64,000 nt of DNA from an uncultured Clostridia bacterium (GCA_934177485.1 CAKPPF010000001.1:186001-250000), one strand, 5' to 3'; shown: positions 36,501-44,964, numbered from the stretch's first letter. Notes: a model not told the origin generated them from the sequence alone. Made by a program: numbers and translations.

Positions 36501-36984
36501 ATTAGATGAAGTTGTAAAAAATATGCAAGGTATAGAAGTAGAAGAAGAAAGAGATATACAAATAGATTTAAATGTTTCTTGCTATATACCAGATACATAT
36601 ATAGACGTAACAGCACAGAAAATAGAAATGTATCAAAACATAGCATTAGTAAAAACTGAAGACGATATTGCAGATGTAATAGACGAGGCAACAGATAGAT
36701 ATGGAACAATGCCAAAAGAAATGGAAAACCTAATAGAAATAGCAAGAATAAAAATGCTATGTAAGGAAAAAAATGTATTTAAAATTACACAAAAAATGAG
36801 CAGTGTTGTATTTTACTTCGATCCTAAGTTATTTAATATGGAAGTAGTAGATACACTAGTAAAAGAATATAAAGATAATCTAAGGTTCTCAGCAGGTACA
36901 GAACCATATATAACATTAAAATTAAAAAATAATGATAGTAAAACAATATTAGAAGAAGTCAAAAAATTCTTAAGAGTTATATAA
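33541..36984 (+). CDS. mfd: transcription-repair coupling factor
   Basis: Removes RNA polymerase stalled at DNA lesions and recruits UvrA. 1147 aa with a UvrB-like N-terminal region (SLAATKES...ITYNEIQAK, ESKDLPYERIEVLNRI), the polymerase-interacting domain (YVVHRTNGIGQFIGV), the RecG-like motor (GDVGYGKTEVA; DEEHRFGV; TATPIPRTL) and the C-terminal TRCF domain. Residues about 245-251 (GAGLVPA) come from a REP-like repeat inserted in frame at 34276-34298. It lies in the N-terminal half, where an insertion appears tolerated. Confidence 0.97.
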   Translation: MNAIIKEFIDNEKFKDCLGNIDKKISPINLLGLTDVAKTLSLAATKESSKRTICLITYNEIQAKKILDDLKYFNSKIVYFPKKDIVTYDYIAESKDLPYERIEVLNRIYNGSVDIVVTTIEACMQKMISTKELYSNVIKFEFNKEYKFDEIKEKLVKLGYERTELIEGKGQFSVRGDIIDIAVTNNKGVRVEFWGDEIDSIRYFNISSQRSIEELNEITIYPAHEYIVTDSIENIVNNIKNKYEGVGAGLVPANQEDIEQIKEGYFISKIDKYLTCFYSQTSNLLDYLKSDTIIFLDEIGKIKARADNIIKDSEMLVNTLTEKEKFIPEILQYLDKYENLDERISKYQNVYLEKQDIAFNRPNMYRFSFKELNFYKSSIDLLVNKTIESLSENKKVIILTGNEDNSKKIISLLGEKEIPHKYVENLNVPISNGIVIVSKGTLSSGFECFDNNLIVITSQELFSTEKKKRKSSSVFKQAEKVVFADLEIGDYVVHRTNGIGQFIGVNTIKTGDVTKDYIKIKYKGEDILYVPTNSLDNVRKYIGGGEAAPKLNRLGSKEWEHTKAKVKANLREVAKELIELYAKRKKAKGYAFSADSAWQKQFEDSFPYTETEDQLRCIEEVKKDMETSMPMDRLLCGDVGYGKTEVAIRAAFKAVMDQKQVAYLVPTTILANQQYETFKERMKDFPIRVELLNRFKTQKEQKEIVKKLELGKIDVVIGTHRILSKDVIFKDLGLLIIDEEHRFGVKDKEKIKEIKTNVDVLTMTATPIPRTLHMSIVGIRDMSVIYEPPQNRKPVQTYVLEYDEEVIKEAITKELEKGGQVFYLFNNVEKIVAKAEQIADLVPEAKVEYAHGQMSGKELEEIMERFVAGEINVLVCTTILESGIDIPNANTIIVENADRLGLAQLYQIRGRVGRSNAQAYAYITYRRDKMLSEVADKRLKTIKEFTEFGSGFKIAMRDLEIRGAGSLLGEIQHGHMEQVGYDTYCNLLDEVVKNMQGIEVEEERDIQIDLNVSCYIPDTYIDVTAQKIEMYQNIALVKTEDDIADVIDEATDRYGTMPKEMENLIEIARIKMLCKEKNVFKITQKMSSVVFYFDPKLFNMEVVDTLVKEYKDNLRFSAGTEPYITLKLKNNDSKTILEEVKKFLRVI
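34276..34298 (+). repeat. REP-like repeat inside the mfd coding sequence
   Basis: GTAG, GGGCAGG, TCTTGTG, CCTGC: a nearly complete family copy read in frame as GAGLVPA. The flanking residues are ordinary for the lineage's Mfd. Confidence 0.75.
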
Positions 36985-37022
36985 TAGTACATATTTTGCA
37001 AGAATACATAATAAAAATGTAT

Positions 37023-37043
37023 GGGCAGGTTTTATGCCTGCCC
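37023..37043 (+). repeat. REP-like palindromic repeat copy
   Basis: GGGCAGG, TTTTATG, CCTGCCC: perfect 7-bp arms between the mfd stop and the convergent DUF2752 gene. It has no T run, so it is a weak terminator at best. Confidence 0.7.
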
Positions 37044-37049
37044 AAAAGC

Positions 37050-37451
37050 TTAATTTATATAAATATTAAACATATTCCTTATTATACAATTTGATAACAT
37101 AATAAAAATTCCAGTATATAGATAAAAATTAGAATATGGCATAATGTGCTTTTTAGATTTAATAATTCTATCTATTGTTTGTGTTAAAAGAAAGCAAAAC
37201 AAAATAATCACAGAATAAAATACAGTTGGATTATAATAAATAGATGCTTTTATATTAAAATGTAACAAAGCTTCAAAAGCTCGTGTACATCCGCATCCAG
37301 GACAATAAATTCCTAGTTTATCATAAATAGCACAATATCCAATTTTGAAATTATAAAAAAAACACTTATATACAAGTGCTAAAATAAATAGCAAGATGCA
37401 AGTGATTATTAACGAATAATAAATATAGTCATCCAAACTTTTTGCTTTCAT
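37050..37451 (-). CDS. DUF2752 membrane protein
   Basis: 133 aa with three hydrophobic segments (about residues 10-30, 75-95, 108-128) and the family signature YCPGCGCTRAFEALLHF between the first two. AGAGGTATTT precedes the ATG. The family is of unknown role, possibly metal- or redox-related through its Cys motif. Confidence 0.82.
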   Translation of the reverse strand: MKAKSLDDYIYYSLIITCILLFILALVYKCFFYNFKIGYCAIYDKLGIYCPGCGCTRAFEALLHFNIKASIYYNPTVFYSVIILFCFLLTQTIDRIIKSKKHIMPYSNFYLYTGIFIMLSNCIIRNMFNIYIN

Positions 37452-37477
37452 AAATACCTCTAATTTTAAAAAAATAA

Positions 37478-37507
37478 TTAGCTGCTAATTTAATTATTAG
37501 CAGCTAA
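37478..37507 (-). terminator. terminator of the small membrane gene
   Basis: TTAGCTGCTAAT pairs with ATTAGCAGCTAA, followed on the minus strand by a T-rich run. Confidence 0.75.
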
Positions 37508-37515
37508 AATGCGAA

Positions 37516-37782
37516 TTATTTTAAAATTCTTATTTTTCCAATTAATGGAACTTCTTTTTCTTCTTGGTTTATAGCTGCTACTAATCCCATTACCCAACAA
37601 ACTAACATAAATATTCCCCAAATCCATCCGATGCAAGGAATAACTGCTAATAGAGAAAATAAGAAAATTACTAAAGCTTGATTTAAATGAAATTTAGCGC
37701 CTTCTTTATCACCAGCACAAAATGCAACCAATAAACCAATCCATGTAATATATGCTACAATACTAGTTGTTTTTGTATCCAT
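37516..37782 (-). CDS. DUF4870-like small membrane protein
   Basis: 88 aa from the ATG at 37782. The ORF's first ATG overlaps the GAAAGGGGAT ribosome site and is rejected. Three hydrophobic segments (IVAYITWIGLLVAFCAG, ALVIFLFSLLAVIPCIGWIWG, GIFMLVCWVMGLVAAI) around the AKFHLNQAL signature match the DUF4870/Tic20-like pattern. Role unknown. Confidence 0.75.
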   Translation of the reverse strand: MDTKTTSIVAYITWIGLLVAFCAGDKEGAKFHLNQALVIFLFSLLAVIPCIGWIWGIFMLVCWVMGLVAAINQEEKEVPLIGKIRILK

Positions 37783-37897
37783 AAAAACATCCCCTTTCAT
37801 AATATTTACAAAATATTTATAAATTTAACATTATATTACCATAAGGTACAAAAAAATACAAGAAAAAAATGATATTTTACAATTTAATTAAATTTTA

Positions 37898-37926
37898 TTG
37901 AAACATATTAATAAAATGGGTATAAT
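37898..37926 (+). promoter_or_regulatory. promoter of the SpoU methyltransferase
   Basis: TTGAAA (37898-37903), 17 bases, TATAAT (37921-37926). Confidence 0.7.
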
Positions 37927-37955
37927 AAATATATGAAATTTTAAGGAGATTTGTT

Positions 37956-38747
37956 ATGCAAATTATTACTAGCAAAGATAATGAGATAATAAAAAATATA
38001 AAAAAATTAAAAGAAAAGAAATACAGAGATATAAGCAATTCATATATAATTGAGGGGATAAAACTTATAAAAGAAGCTATATATGAAAATAAATCCATAA
38101 AACAGATTGTTGTATGTGAGGAAAATGCTAATGATGGTGGAATAGATCAAAAACTATTGTATGAAATTGCTAAATATGAATGCATATATGTTAATAAAAA
38201 AATTTTTTCTTTTATAAGTGATGTTCAAAATCCTCAAGGCATTTTAGCAGTTATTGAAAAACAAAATTCAGAGGAAAATATAGACTATAAAGAAGATGTA
38301 ATTGTCGTACTAGATGGTATACAAGATCCAGGAAATTTAGGAACAATTTTAAGAACAATAGATAGTGTTGGGCTAAAACAGGTTATAGTATCAAAGGAAA
38401 CAGCAGATGCATACAACCCAAAGGTTGTACGTTCTACAATGGGAGCAATATTTAGAGTAAATATAATTGAAAGTGATAATTTAATAGAAACTTTAAAAAA
38501 TTTAAGAAAACATAAATATAAAGTAATGGCAACATCTTTAGAAACAAACAATAACATATATAATGTAGATTATAATAAAAAAGTTATCGTTATAGGAAAC
38601 GAGGCAAATGGTGTATCTAAAGATATATTGGACTTTGCAGATGAAAAAATAAAAATACCAATGCTAGGAAGAACAGAGAGTCTAAATGCATCAGTTGCAA
38701 CATCAATAATATTATATGAATATGTAAGAAGAAAAATAGAAAAATAA
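37956..38747 (+). CDS. TrmH/SpoU family RNA 2'-O-methyltransferase
   Basis: 263 aa SPOUT enzyme. The N-terminal substrate-binding domain (residues 1-100, YIIEGIKLIKEAI) is followed by the knot domain with VVVLDGIQDPGNLGTILRTID, IVIGNEANGVS and a C-terminal LNASVATSIILYEYVRR motif. It methylates ribose in rRNA or tRNA; the position cannot be told. An AAGGAG ribosome site precedes the ATG. Confidence 0.9.
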   Translation: MQIITSKDNEIIKNIKKLKEKKYRDISNSYIIEGIKLIKEAIYENKSIKQIVVCEENANDGGIDQKLLYEIAKYECIYVNKKIFSFISDVQNPQGILAVIEKQNSEENIDYKEDVIVVLDGIQDPGNLGTILRTIDSVGLKQVIVSKETADAYNPKVVRSTMGAIFRVNIIESDNLIETLKNLRKHKYKVMATSLETNNNIYNVDYNKKVIVIGNEANGVSKDILDFADEKIKIPMLGRTESLNASVATSIILYEYVRRKIEK

Positions 38748-38772
38748 AGCACTAAAACACCAGTGCTTTATT
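38746..38772. terminator. terminator between convergent genes
   Basis: AAAGCACT (38746-38753) pairs with AGTGCTTT (38762-38769). It serves both the SpoU gene and DUF4364. Confidence 0.7.
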
Positions 38773-39322
38773 CTTTATTTGTTAATAGATTAATTATTTT
38801 TGGATAAATATCTACAGCATTTTTCTTCCAATTATCAGAAATAGCTTTTGCGTGCTCGCGAGAACCAGCGAAAGTTGAAACTTCAAATATTGACTTGTTC
38901 TTTTCGACAATTTTACAAGTAACACTAAAAAGATTATCATCTTCAGGCATAAATTCGGAAACAATAGAAACTTCTTCTTCAATACTATCAAGCTCGCCCT
39001 TTATTGTGCTATCAATTTTTAACTTTACAATACCAGGAATTAAGTCTTTTGTTAACTCTAAAGCAGATTTTCCGGCATTTGTTAGTCTGTATATTGCTTC
39101 AGAATTTTCTTCTTCTTTATATTCTTCAATGTATTTATTTTCTAGCAAATCCAATATGAATTGTTGAAAATAAAAATAATTCATATCTTCAATAGATAAT
39201 ACAAGTTGCAATAATTCATTATTACTAACAGGGGTATCTATTTTATTTAAAATATATAAAATTAATACTTTGTTTTCTGCTAAAGTTTCATTGTCAGATG
39301 TTAGTTTCATTTTTGTCTCCAA
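38768..39322 (-). CDS. DUF4364 family protein (winged-helix-like)
   Basis: 184 aa. The N-terminal part (NKVLILYILNKIDTPVSNNELLQLVLS) looks like a winged helix, followed by LTNAGKSALEL. The rest is a DUF4364-type region. The family is common in Clostridia and probably regulatory, but its target is unknown. It is directly downstream of ysxC on the minus strand (17 bases). Confidence 0.8.
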   Translation of the reverse strand: METKMKLTSDNETLAENKVLILYILNKIDTPVSNNELLQLVLSIEDMNYFYFQQFILDLLENKYIEEYKEEENSEAIYRLTNAGKSALELTKDLIPGIVKLKIDSTIKGELDSIEEEVSIVSEFMPEDDNLFSVTCKIVEKNKSIFEVSTFAGSREHAKAISDNWKKNAVDIYPKIINLLTNKE

Positions 39323-39339
39323 TCTTTTAATCTAATAAT

Positions 39340-39927
39340 CTATATATTTATGTATTTTTCTAGCTTGTCCCAAACCGATTCTGTATAAATCTTTTTTTCA
39401 GAAGAGAATGGAAGGATTATATCTGTTTTATTTGCTTGCAAGTTTTCTTTTAAATCTTCCACATAAGAATCTACTTTTGTAGGAGCTATCTTATCAGCTT
39501 TACTTGCTAAAACTATATATGGTGTACCTATGCTTCTTATATAATTAAACATAAGAATATCGTTTTCGCTTGGCTTATGACGAATATCAATTAAAAGAAT
39601 AATTAAAGCAATCTTTTTTCTTGTAAATAAATATTCCTCAATAAACTTGCCAACTTTCTCTTGCTGTATATGTGACATTTTACTGTACCCGAATCCAGGT
39701 AAATCAACAAAATAGAATTTAGAATCTATATTATAAAAATTAATTTGTCTTGTTTTACCAGGTTCACTACTTGTTCTAGCCAAACTCTTTCTATTTGACA
39801 TAGTATTAATAAAAGAAGACTTACCAACATTAGATTTACCTGCTAAAACAATTTCAGGCAAATCATTATTTGGGTATTGCTTAGGACCAACAGCAGAAAT
39901 TTCAAATTTAGGATTCTTTATTATCAT
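39340..39927 (-). CDS. ysxC: ribosome biogenesis GTPase YsxC/EngB
   Basis: Essential GTPase for 50S assembly. 195 aa with G1 GKSNVGKSSF, G3 DLPGFGYS and G4 ASKAD. Typical length. It belongs to the minus-strand run serS, ysxC, DUF4364. Confidence 0.95.
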   Translation of the reverse strand: MIIKNPKFEISAVGPKQYPNNDLPEIVLAGKSNVGKSSFINTMSNRKSLARTSSEPGKTRQINFYNIDSKFYFVDLPGFGYSKMSHIQQEKVGKFIEEYLFTRKKIALIILLIDIRHKPSENDILMFNYIRSIGTPYIVLASKADKIAPTKVDSYVEDLKENLQANKTDIILPFSSEKKIYTESVWDKLEKYINI

Positions 39928-39990
39928 CTTAAAACTTTCCTTTATTTTATAAAATGTAATTTGTAAAATTATTAATAAATGAATTTAGAG

Positions 39991-40011
39991 AGGCAGGTCT
40001 TGTGCCTGCCC
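39991..40011 (+). repeat. REP-like palindromic repeat copy
   Basis: AGGCAGG, TCTTGTG, CCTGCCC between serS and ysxC. It could also act as a hairpin at the end of the serS message. Confidence 0.7.
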
Positions 40012-40025
40012 ATTATTGAAATGAA

Positions 40026-41312
40026 TTACTTTTTAGGTACTAATTTTTCTATACCGCCCATATAAGGTCTTAATACTTCTGGAATATTTACACTTCCATC
40101 TTCATTATAGTTATTTTCTAAGAATGCAATTAACATACGAGGTGGAGCAACTACAGTATTATTTAAAGTATGTGCTAAGTAATTTCCTTTTTCACCTTTT
40201 ATACGTATTCCCAATCTTCTACTTTGAGCATCTGTCAAGTTAGAGCAGCTTCCAACTTCAAAGTATTTTTGTTGTCGTGGGCTCCAAGCTTCAACATCAA
40301 CACTTTTTGCTTTTAAATCTGCTAAGTCTCCACTACAACATTCTAATGTACGAACTGGAATATCCATGCTTCTAAATAATTCAACTGTGTATGACCATAA
40401 TTTGTCATACCATTTGTAGCTATCTTCTGGTTCACATACAACTATCATTTCTTGTTTTTCAAACTGATGAATTCTGTAAACGCCACGTTCTTCTATACCA
40501 TGTGCACCCTTTTCTTTTCTAAAACATGGAGAATATGATGTCATTGTATATGGCATATTTTCTTTATTTAATATTTGACCTTTAAATTTACCTATCATTG
40601 AATGTTCACTTGTACCAATTAAGTATAAATCTTCACCCTCTATTTTGTACATCATAGCATCCATTTCCTCAAAGCTCATAACACCATCTACAACATCACT
40701 TCTAATCATATATGGTGGTATACAATAAGTAAATCCCTTATTAATCATAAAATCTCTTGCATAAGATAATATTGCAGAATGTAATCTTGCAATGTCACCA
40801 ACTAAGTAATAAAAACCATTTCCTGCAACACGTCTAGCAGAGTCTAAATCTAAACCACCAAAGCTTTCCATTATATCTGCATGATATGGTATTTCATAAC
40901 TTGGAACAACAGGATCACCAAATTTTTGTACTTCAACATTTTGGCTATCATCTTCTCCAATAGGAACAGATTCATGCATAATGTTAGGAATTTTCATCAT
41001 TCTAGTTTTTATTTCTTCAGCATATTGTTCTTCTTTTTTTTCGTTTTCTACAAGTTCATTATTTATTTCTTGAACTTTAGCTTTAATGCTCTCAGCTTCT
41101 TCTTTTTTTCCTTCTTTCATTAAGCTACCTATTTGATTACTTAATGTTTTTCTTTCATTTCTTAATTCGTCGCCATGCATCATTGCTTCTCTACTTTTTT
41201 TATCTAAATCAATTACCTCATCGACTAACACTAATTTATGATCTTGAAATTTTTTCTTTATATTTTCCTTAACTATATCCGGATTTTCTCTTAAAAATTT
41301 TATATCTATCAT
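40026..41312 (-). CDS. serS: seryl-tRNA synthetase
   Basis: Charges tRNA-Ser and tRNA-Sec. 428 aa. The N-terminal coiled-coil arm (residues 27-100) is followed by a class II core with motif 2 (SPCFRKEKGAHGIEERGVYRIHQFEK) and motif 3 (GNYLAHTLNNTVVAPPRMLIAFLENN). No T-box leader is visible; DUF1653 lies 12 bases upstream. Confidence 0.97.
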   Translation of the reverse strand: MIDIKFLRENPDIVKENIKKKFQDHKLVLVDEVIDLDKKSREAMMHGDELRNERKTLSNQIGSLMKEGKKEEAESIKAKVQEINNELVENEKKEEQYAEEIKTRMMKIPNIMHESVPIGEDDSQNVEVQKFGDPVVPSYEIPYHADIMESFGGLDLDSARRVAGNGFYYLVGDIARLHSAILSYARDFMINKGFTYCIPPYMIRSDVVDGVMSFEEMDAMMYKIEGEDLYLIGTSEHSMIGKFKGQILNKENMPYTMTSYSPCFRKEKGAHGIEERGVYRIHQFEKQEMIVVCEPEDSYKWYDKLWSYTVELFRSMDIPVRTLECCSGDLADLKAKSVDVEAWSPRQQKYFEVGSCSNLTDAQSRRLGIRIKGEKGNYLAHTLNNTVVAPPRMLIAFLENNYNEDGSVNIPEVLRPYMGGIEKLVPKK

Positions 41313-41324
41313 ACTAATAATCTC

Positions 41325-41585
41325 CTAAACTAAATAATTTTTATTTAAATTTTCAACTAGTTCAAATCTATGTTTTTGACCAGTTATATTGTCTGGTCTT
41401 TCAGGTATTTCCTCCAAAAACATTTTTAGAGGTCTAACCCAAATGTAACAGTTATCTTCTCTAGGGTATAAAGGTTTATAAATAACAACATCTTCTTGCG
41501 ACTCCGAGTCTTTACCAACATTTTCTACAAAATAATAATTGCCTTTAAAATGTCTGTAGACTTTTCCAATTTTAATATTTTCCAT
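41325..41585 (-). CDS. DUF1653 domain protein
   Basis: 86 aa with the family pattern GKVYRHFKGNYYFVENVGKDSE...YKPLYPREDNCYIWVRPLKMFLEE. The fold is a small beta barrel of unknown role. A good GGGGG-type ribosome site lies upstream. It is probably transcribed with serS. Confidence 0.88.
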   Translation of the reverse strand: MENIKIGKVYRHFKGNYYFVENVGKDSESQEDVVIYKPLYPREDNCYIWVRPLKMFLEEIPERPDNITGQKHRFELVENLNKNYLV

Positions 41586-41700
41586 ATAATACCCCCTTAA
41601 TTATAAATATCTACATAATTTTATCATTTATTGGACTGAAAATCAATATAAATAGGTGGAGAAATTGGATATTTATATAAGTAACCATTTTACTATTGGA
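41586..41700. other. start of a 560-base intergenic region
   Basis: The gap between DUF1653 and the yaaL-like gene holds a stem-loop (41701-41776), the structured element copy 1 and a repeat copy. In these first 115 bases I see only the presumed promoter region of the minus-strand serS group. Confidence 0.45.
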
Positions 41701-41776
41701 CTTTTAATATAGAATTTTTTCATGTTCCTGCTTCGCTCCGCTCAGAAGCGTCACTTTCAAAAATTTATATTAAAAG
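41701..41776 (+). other. hairpin domain A, copy 1
   Basis: The arms 41701-41719 and 41759-41776 pair over 18 bases with one bulge. They enclose a more GC-rich core with TGCTTCGCTCCGCTCAGAAG. It lies 41 bases before the structured element copy 1, in the same layout as the hairpin at 48891-48984. Confidence 0.5.
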
Positions 41777-41817
41777 CCCACATTGTTAATTGTCATGTAA
41801 ATAACAAATTTATAGAG

Positions 41818-41958
41818 TAGCGCGAGGAGGGTTTCTATTTTTAAGAACGCGAGCTTGACGTGGGGACCGCTAGAGGCTGTTAAACGCGTTAGCGTTGTTA
41901 CAGCGTCCAGTGGGATGAAGCGAGCATAATTAAAAATAGATTCGTCCGGGAGCGGATT
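41818..41958 (+). ncRNA. structured element of unknown family, copy 1
   Basis: Conserved blocks TAGCGCGA (41818-41825), GTGGGGACCG (41860-41869) and GGGAGCGGATT (41948-41958). The outer stem is TCTATTTTTAA with TTAAAAATAGA (41834-41844 / 41930-41940), with an inner hairpin rich in GC. Block order and the 34-base distance between the first two blocks match copy 2, while the stem sequences differ and still pair. It could be a small RNA, a cis leader or a mobile repeat. The strand is assigned by analogy only. Confidence 0.55.
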
Positions 41959-41961
41959 CCT

Positions 41962-41986
41962 GGGCAGGCACAAGACCTGCCCCTAC
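41962..41986 (-). repeat. REP-like palindromic repeat copy with GTAG head
   Basis: On the minus strand GTAG, GGGCAGG, TCTTGTG, CCTGCCC: the full family consensus. It directly follows the structured element copy 1. Confidence 0.75.
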
Positions 41987-42149
41987 AGGTTATATTAATT
42001 TCAAATTCCTTAATGAAAGTTTTTCAAAGACTTATTACACCTAATTCCAAATATAAAACATCAAATATCCAAAATCCAATTTAGTGTTAGAGATAAAAAC
42101 CGCATAAATTTATTGGACGAGCATATAATAAAAACAGGAGGAATACCAT

Positions 42150-42437
42150 ATGCAAGAAGAATTTATAAAAGAAGAAAAGAAGATTCTTAGTAAAAATGAT
42201 AAAGAGTTTAATACTATCTTAATACAAAGTATAATTAATACTTATAATAATATTGAAGTTGCAAGAAAAAACTATGAATTTGCGGAAGGCGAATTAATTG
42301 ATTATTATTTATACGAAATAAAAGCTAATCAAGCCAAACTAGATTATTTAATAAAAAAATCTAAAAAGAATGGAATAGAATTAGATATGATTGATAAAAT
42401 TCAAATTATGAATTTAGAAGAAAATCAAGTAGGATAG
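42150..42437 (+). CDS. DUF2508 / YaaL-like small protein
   Basis: 95 aa, largely helical and charged: TILIQSIINTYNNIEVARKNYEFAEG, DYYLYEIKANQAKLDYLIKKSKK. The DUF2508/YaaL pattern is clear. The gene usually lies beside bofA in sporulating Firmicutes; here bofA follows 2.5 kb later. ACAGGAGG precedes the ATG. Function unknown. Confidence 0.78.
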   Translation: MQEEFIKEEKKILSKNDKEFNTILIQSIINTYNNIEVARKNYEFAEGELIDYYLYEIKANQAKLDYLIKKSKKNGIELDMIDKIQIMNLEENQVG

Positions 42438-42461
42438 ATATGTATAATTTAAAAATTGAAT

Positions 42462-42482
42462 GGGCAGGTCTTGTGCCTGCCC
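42462..42482 (+). repeat. REP-like palindromic repeat copy
   Basis: GGGCAGG, TCTTGTG, CCTGCCC, perfect arms, between the yaaL-like gene and the convergent DUF4190 gene. Confidence 0.75.
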
Positions 42483-42511
42483 AAAATTTAATACGTCTCA
42501 CAAACAATAAT

Positions 42512-42778
42512 TTATAGATAATTGTTTATTAATATTCCTGCAATAAATGATAAGTAAATGAATGCAAATAGTGAAAGTCCAACAATACCTAAAATAAATC
42601 CTGCTTTTCCAATTTTGCTACCAACTTTATTTATTGCTTTTTTTCCTAACACTATAGCTAAAATTCCTGATGGAAGTGATATATACCAAAATATTGCAAA
42701 TACTATAGATATTATTCCTAAAGTTAATGCTGCTGCACCCATAGAAGATTTATTTTTTATTTCATCATTTTCGTTCAT
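42512..42778 (-). CDS. DUF4190 membrane protein
   Basis: 88 aa with a polar N-terminus and two to three hydrophobic segments (ALTLGIISIVFAIFWYISLPSG, AGFILGIVGLSLFAFIYLS). This is the DUF4190 pattern. Its AAGGAGGAAA ribosome site lies inside the last codons of the beta-propeller gene, with one base between the stop and the ATG, so translation is coupled. Confidence 0.8.
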   Translation of the reverse strand: MNENDEIKNKSSMGAAALTLGIISIVFAIFWYISLPSGILAIVLGKKAINKVGSKIGKAGFILGIVGLSLFAFIYLSFIAGILINNYL

Positions 42779-42779
42779 A

Positions 42780-44759
42780 TTATTTCCTCCTTAAATTTAT
42801 TTTTGTTATAAATTCCATATTTTCTAAATTATTTACTTGTATTGAGTCTTCAGAGATTGTAAATAGGTTGTTTTCTATATATAAACCTCTAAGAAGACGA
42901 GAATTTGTATAATATTTATATTGCGATTTTTCTGCATCATGAGTAACAGTACCTTTAAGCTTAAAACCATCTGTTAAATTTATTTTATATACTAAATAAC
43001 CTTCAGAAGTATATGGTTTACTGTAGCTAGTATATGAATTAATTATTGATGAATAATTGTCAGAAGAAGTTGATATTTCAAAATCTTCAGGATAATTGTT
43101 TACTGGTATAGCTATTAATTCTTTTTCTTTTGAGAATAATAGTGCCTTATGGTTTGTTAATATAGATGAGGTAGTTCTACTATCTCCAATGACAGTACTT
43201 GACATTTGAACTGGATTAGTAACATCTGAAACATCAAAAAGTGCCATTTTCATTCCAACAATACGTGCACTAGTATAGGTTATTTTACCATAGCTATCTC
43301 TATGCACATCCTCTTTTGTTTCCATACCAATTCCTATTATATGATTTTCGTCATATGGATGAAGATATGTGCTATATCCAGGAATTTTTAGTTCCCCAAG
43401 TACTTTAGGAGATTCTGGAACACTTAGATCTATAACATATAATGGGTCAATAGTTCTATAAGTTACTAAATAAGCTTTATTGCCCATAAATCTAGAAGAA
43501 TACATTTTTTCACCTTTTGCTAAGTAGTCTGTTTCTCCGATTTTTTCTAAGTTATTATTAAATACCGTTATCTTTGAGCCATTATTGTCATATAAAGCAA
43601 CTCTTAAATTTCCATTATATTCATCCAATGAAAATTGATTAATTGTTTTACCTTGAGTTTTTACTTTTTTAGAATATTTAATTAAGCCATCTTTTTGAAT
43701 ATCAAATTTATATATATAAGTCGTATAATTACTACTTGTGGTTGTGTCATTTTCATATACAAAAGGACCAATTACACCTTTCCATGTAAATAATGAAGAA
43801 ATTGGCAAGTGAGAATAGCTATATTGATATGCTTGGTCTAGTAAATATATGCTATTTTCAGATATGTAAGCATTGCTTATATCAATTAAATATGATTTTA
43901 CATTTACATCTTGTGATGGATTGTCTAAGTCCATAGTTGATATTAGGGTTTGAACTTTAGATTTTACGTCTTTTAAATAGTAAATATTTTTCAATCCAAT
44001 ATCTTTTGAATTATTATTTTCAGTATAGTATGTTATAATATCTGAACCTTCTTTTCTTAAATTTCCAGAAGAAATAATATATAATCTATTATTAATGCAT
44101 CTAGAAGTATAATATGGTTCATATAATTTATAGTTTTTTACTTTTTTTGGTGATTCCTTATTTTCGATATTATAGATGTCAACAATAGTATTATTATTGT
44201 AACGACTTGTAGAACTTTCTGCAGAAATTACAACAAGCTTATTGTTATACAATATTAAATCTTGAGGAATACCACTTGGAGAAATAGTTGAAGCAATTTT
44301 TAATTCAGATGGATTTTTTACGTTCGTAATTACAACCTTATTCTCAGATATTGAATAAATGTAATCACCATCTGTTTTGTTTATATCTGCTTCATCAACA
44401 TTTTCAACTTGAATGTTTGTGGTTGAATAATCTTTTGAAGAACTTGATGTTGAAGAAATTGAATTTGAAGATTCTGCTTTGCCTATCAATACATCATCTG
44501 TTGCGCCAATAGTATCATAGCTTATATTGGAAGCATACTGTAATCCTCCAAAATTATAAAATAAACTCCATGGCATAGTTACAGCACTAATAAGATAATC
44601 TGATAATTCATCAGTTGAATAGTTATTATATATTCTGTTTAAAGCTTTTTTAGATGATACAGTTTTAAGTTCAACTTTTGAATATGAAATACTTAAAATG
44701 ACACAAATAGCAATAACTAATACAATTAATAAAGATATAACTATTTTAAGTTTTTTCAT
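42780..44759 (-). CDS. secreted beta-propeller domain protein
   Basis: 659 aa with an N-terminal membrane anchor or signal (residues 4-28). A large extracytoplasmic domain resembles the distant WD40-like C-terminal beta-propeller family (YIYSISENKVVITNVKNPSEL, VDIYNIENKESPKKVKNYKL, YVIDLSVPESPKVLGELKIPGYSTYLHPYD). The Ser-rich stretch SSNSISSTSSSSKD at about 97-110 is a linker. Unknown role at the cell surface. It is read with the DUF4190 gene. Confidence 0.8.
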   Translation of the reverse strand: MKKLKIVISLLIVLVIAICVILSISYSKVELKTVSSKKALNRIYNNYSTDELSDYLISAVTMPWSLFYNFGGLQYASNISYDTIGATDDVLIGKAESSNSISSTSSSSKDYSTTNIQVENVDEADINKTDGDYIYSISENKVVITNVKNPSELKIASTISPSGIPQDLILYNNKLVVISAESSTSRYNNNTIVDIYNIENKESPKKVKNYKLYEPYYTSRCINNRLYIISSGNLRKEGSDIITYYTENNNSKDIGLKNIYYLKDVKSKVQTLISTMDLDNPSQDVNVKSYLIDISNAYISENSIYLLDQAYQYSYSHLPISSLFTWKGVIGPFVYENDTTTSSNYTTYIYKFDIQKDGLIKYSKKVKTQGKTINQFSLDEYNGNLRVALYDNNGSKITVFNNNLEKIGETDYLAKGEKMYSSRFMGNKAYLVTYRTIDPLYVIDLSVPESPKVLGELKIPGYSTYLHPYDENHIIGIGMETKEDVHRDSYGKITYTSARIVGMKMALFDVSDVTNPVQMSSTVIGDSRTTSSILTNHKALLFSKEKELIAIPVNNYPEDFEISTSSDNYSSIINSYTSYSKPYTSEGYLVYKINLTDGFKLKGTVTHDAEKSQYKYYTNSRLLRGLYIENNLFTISEDSIQVNNLENMEFITKINLRRK

Positions 44760-44964
44760 AAATACCTCCTTTAATTTTTTACTAAAAAATTTTTCATTTC
44801 TTAGACGTAAAGCAATTATAACAAAGGGCTACTTAAGTCACATTGTTTTACTACCTAAATTCTAACATATAGGAGTTTTAAAAACAAGATGAAACAATAA
44901 AATCATAATAAATAGTAATAAATGAAATAATAATTAATATTATTAAATAGGACAGGTGATAAAA

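Noticed and set aside
41770..41973. 67 aa minus-strand open frame
   Set aside because: It lies on the structured element copy 1 and a repeat, has no ribosome site, and its sequence is a by-product of the GC-rich blocks.
39928..42149. T-box leader for serS
   Set aside because: No T-box motif or specifier hairpin is visible upstream of serS or its DUF1653 neighbour; likewise none before proS.
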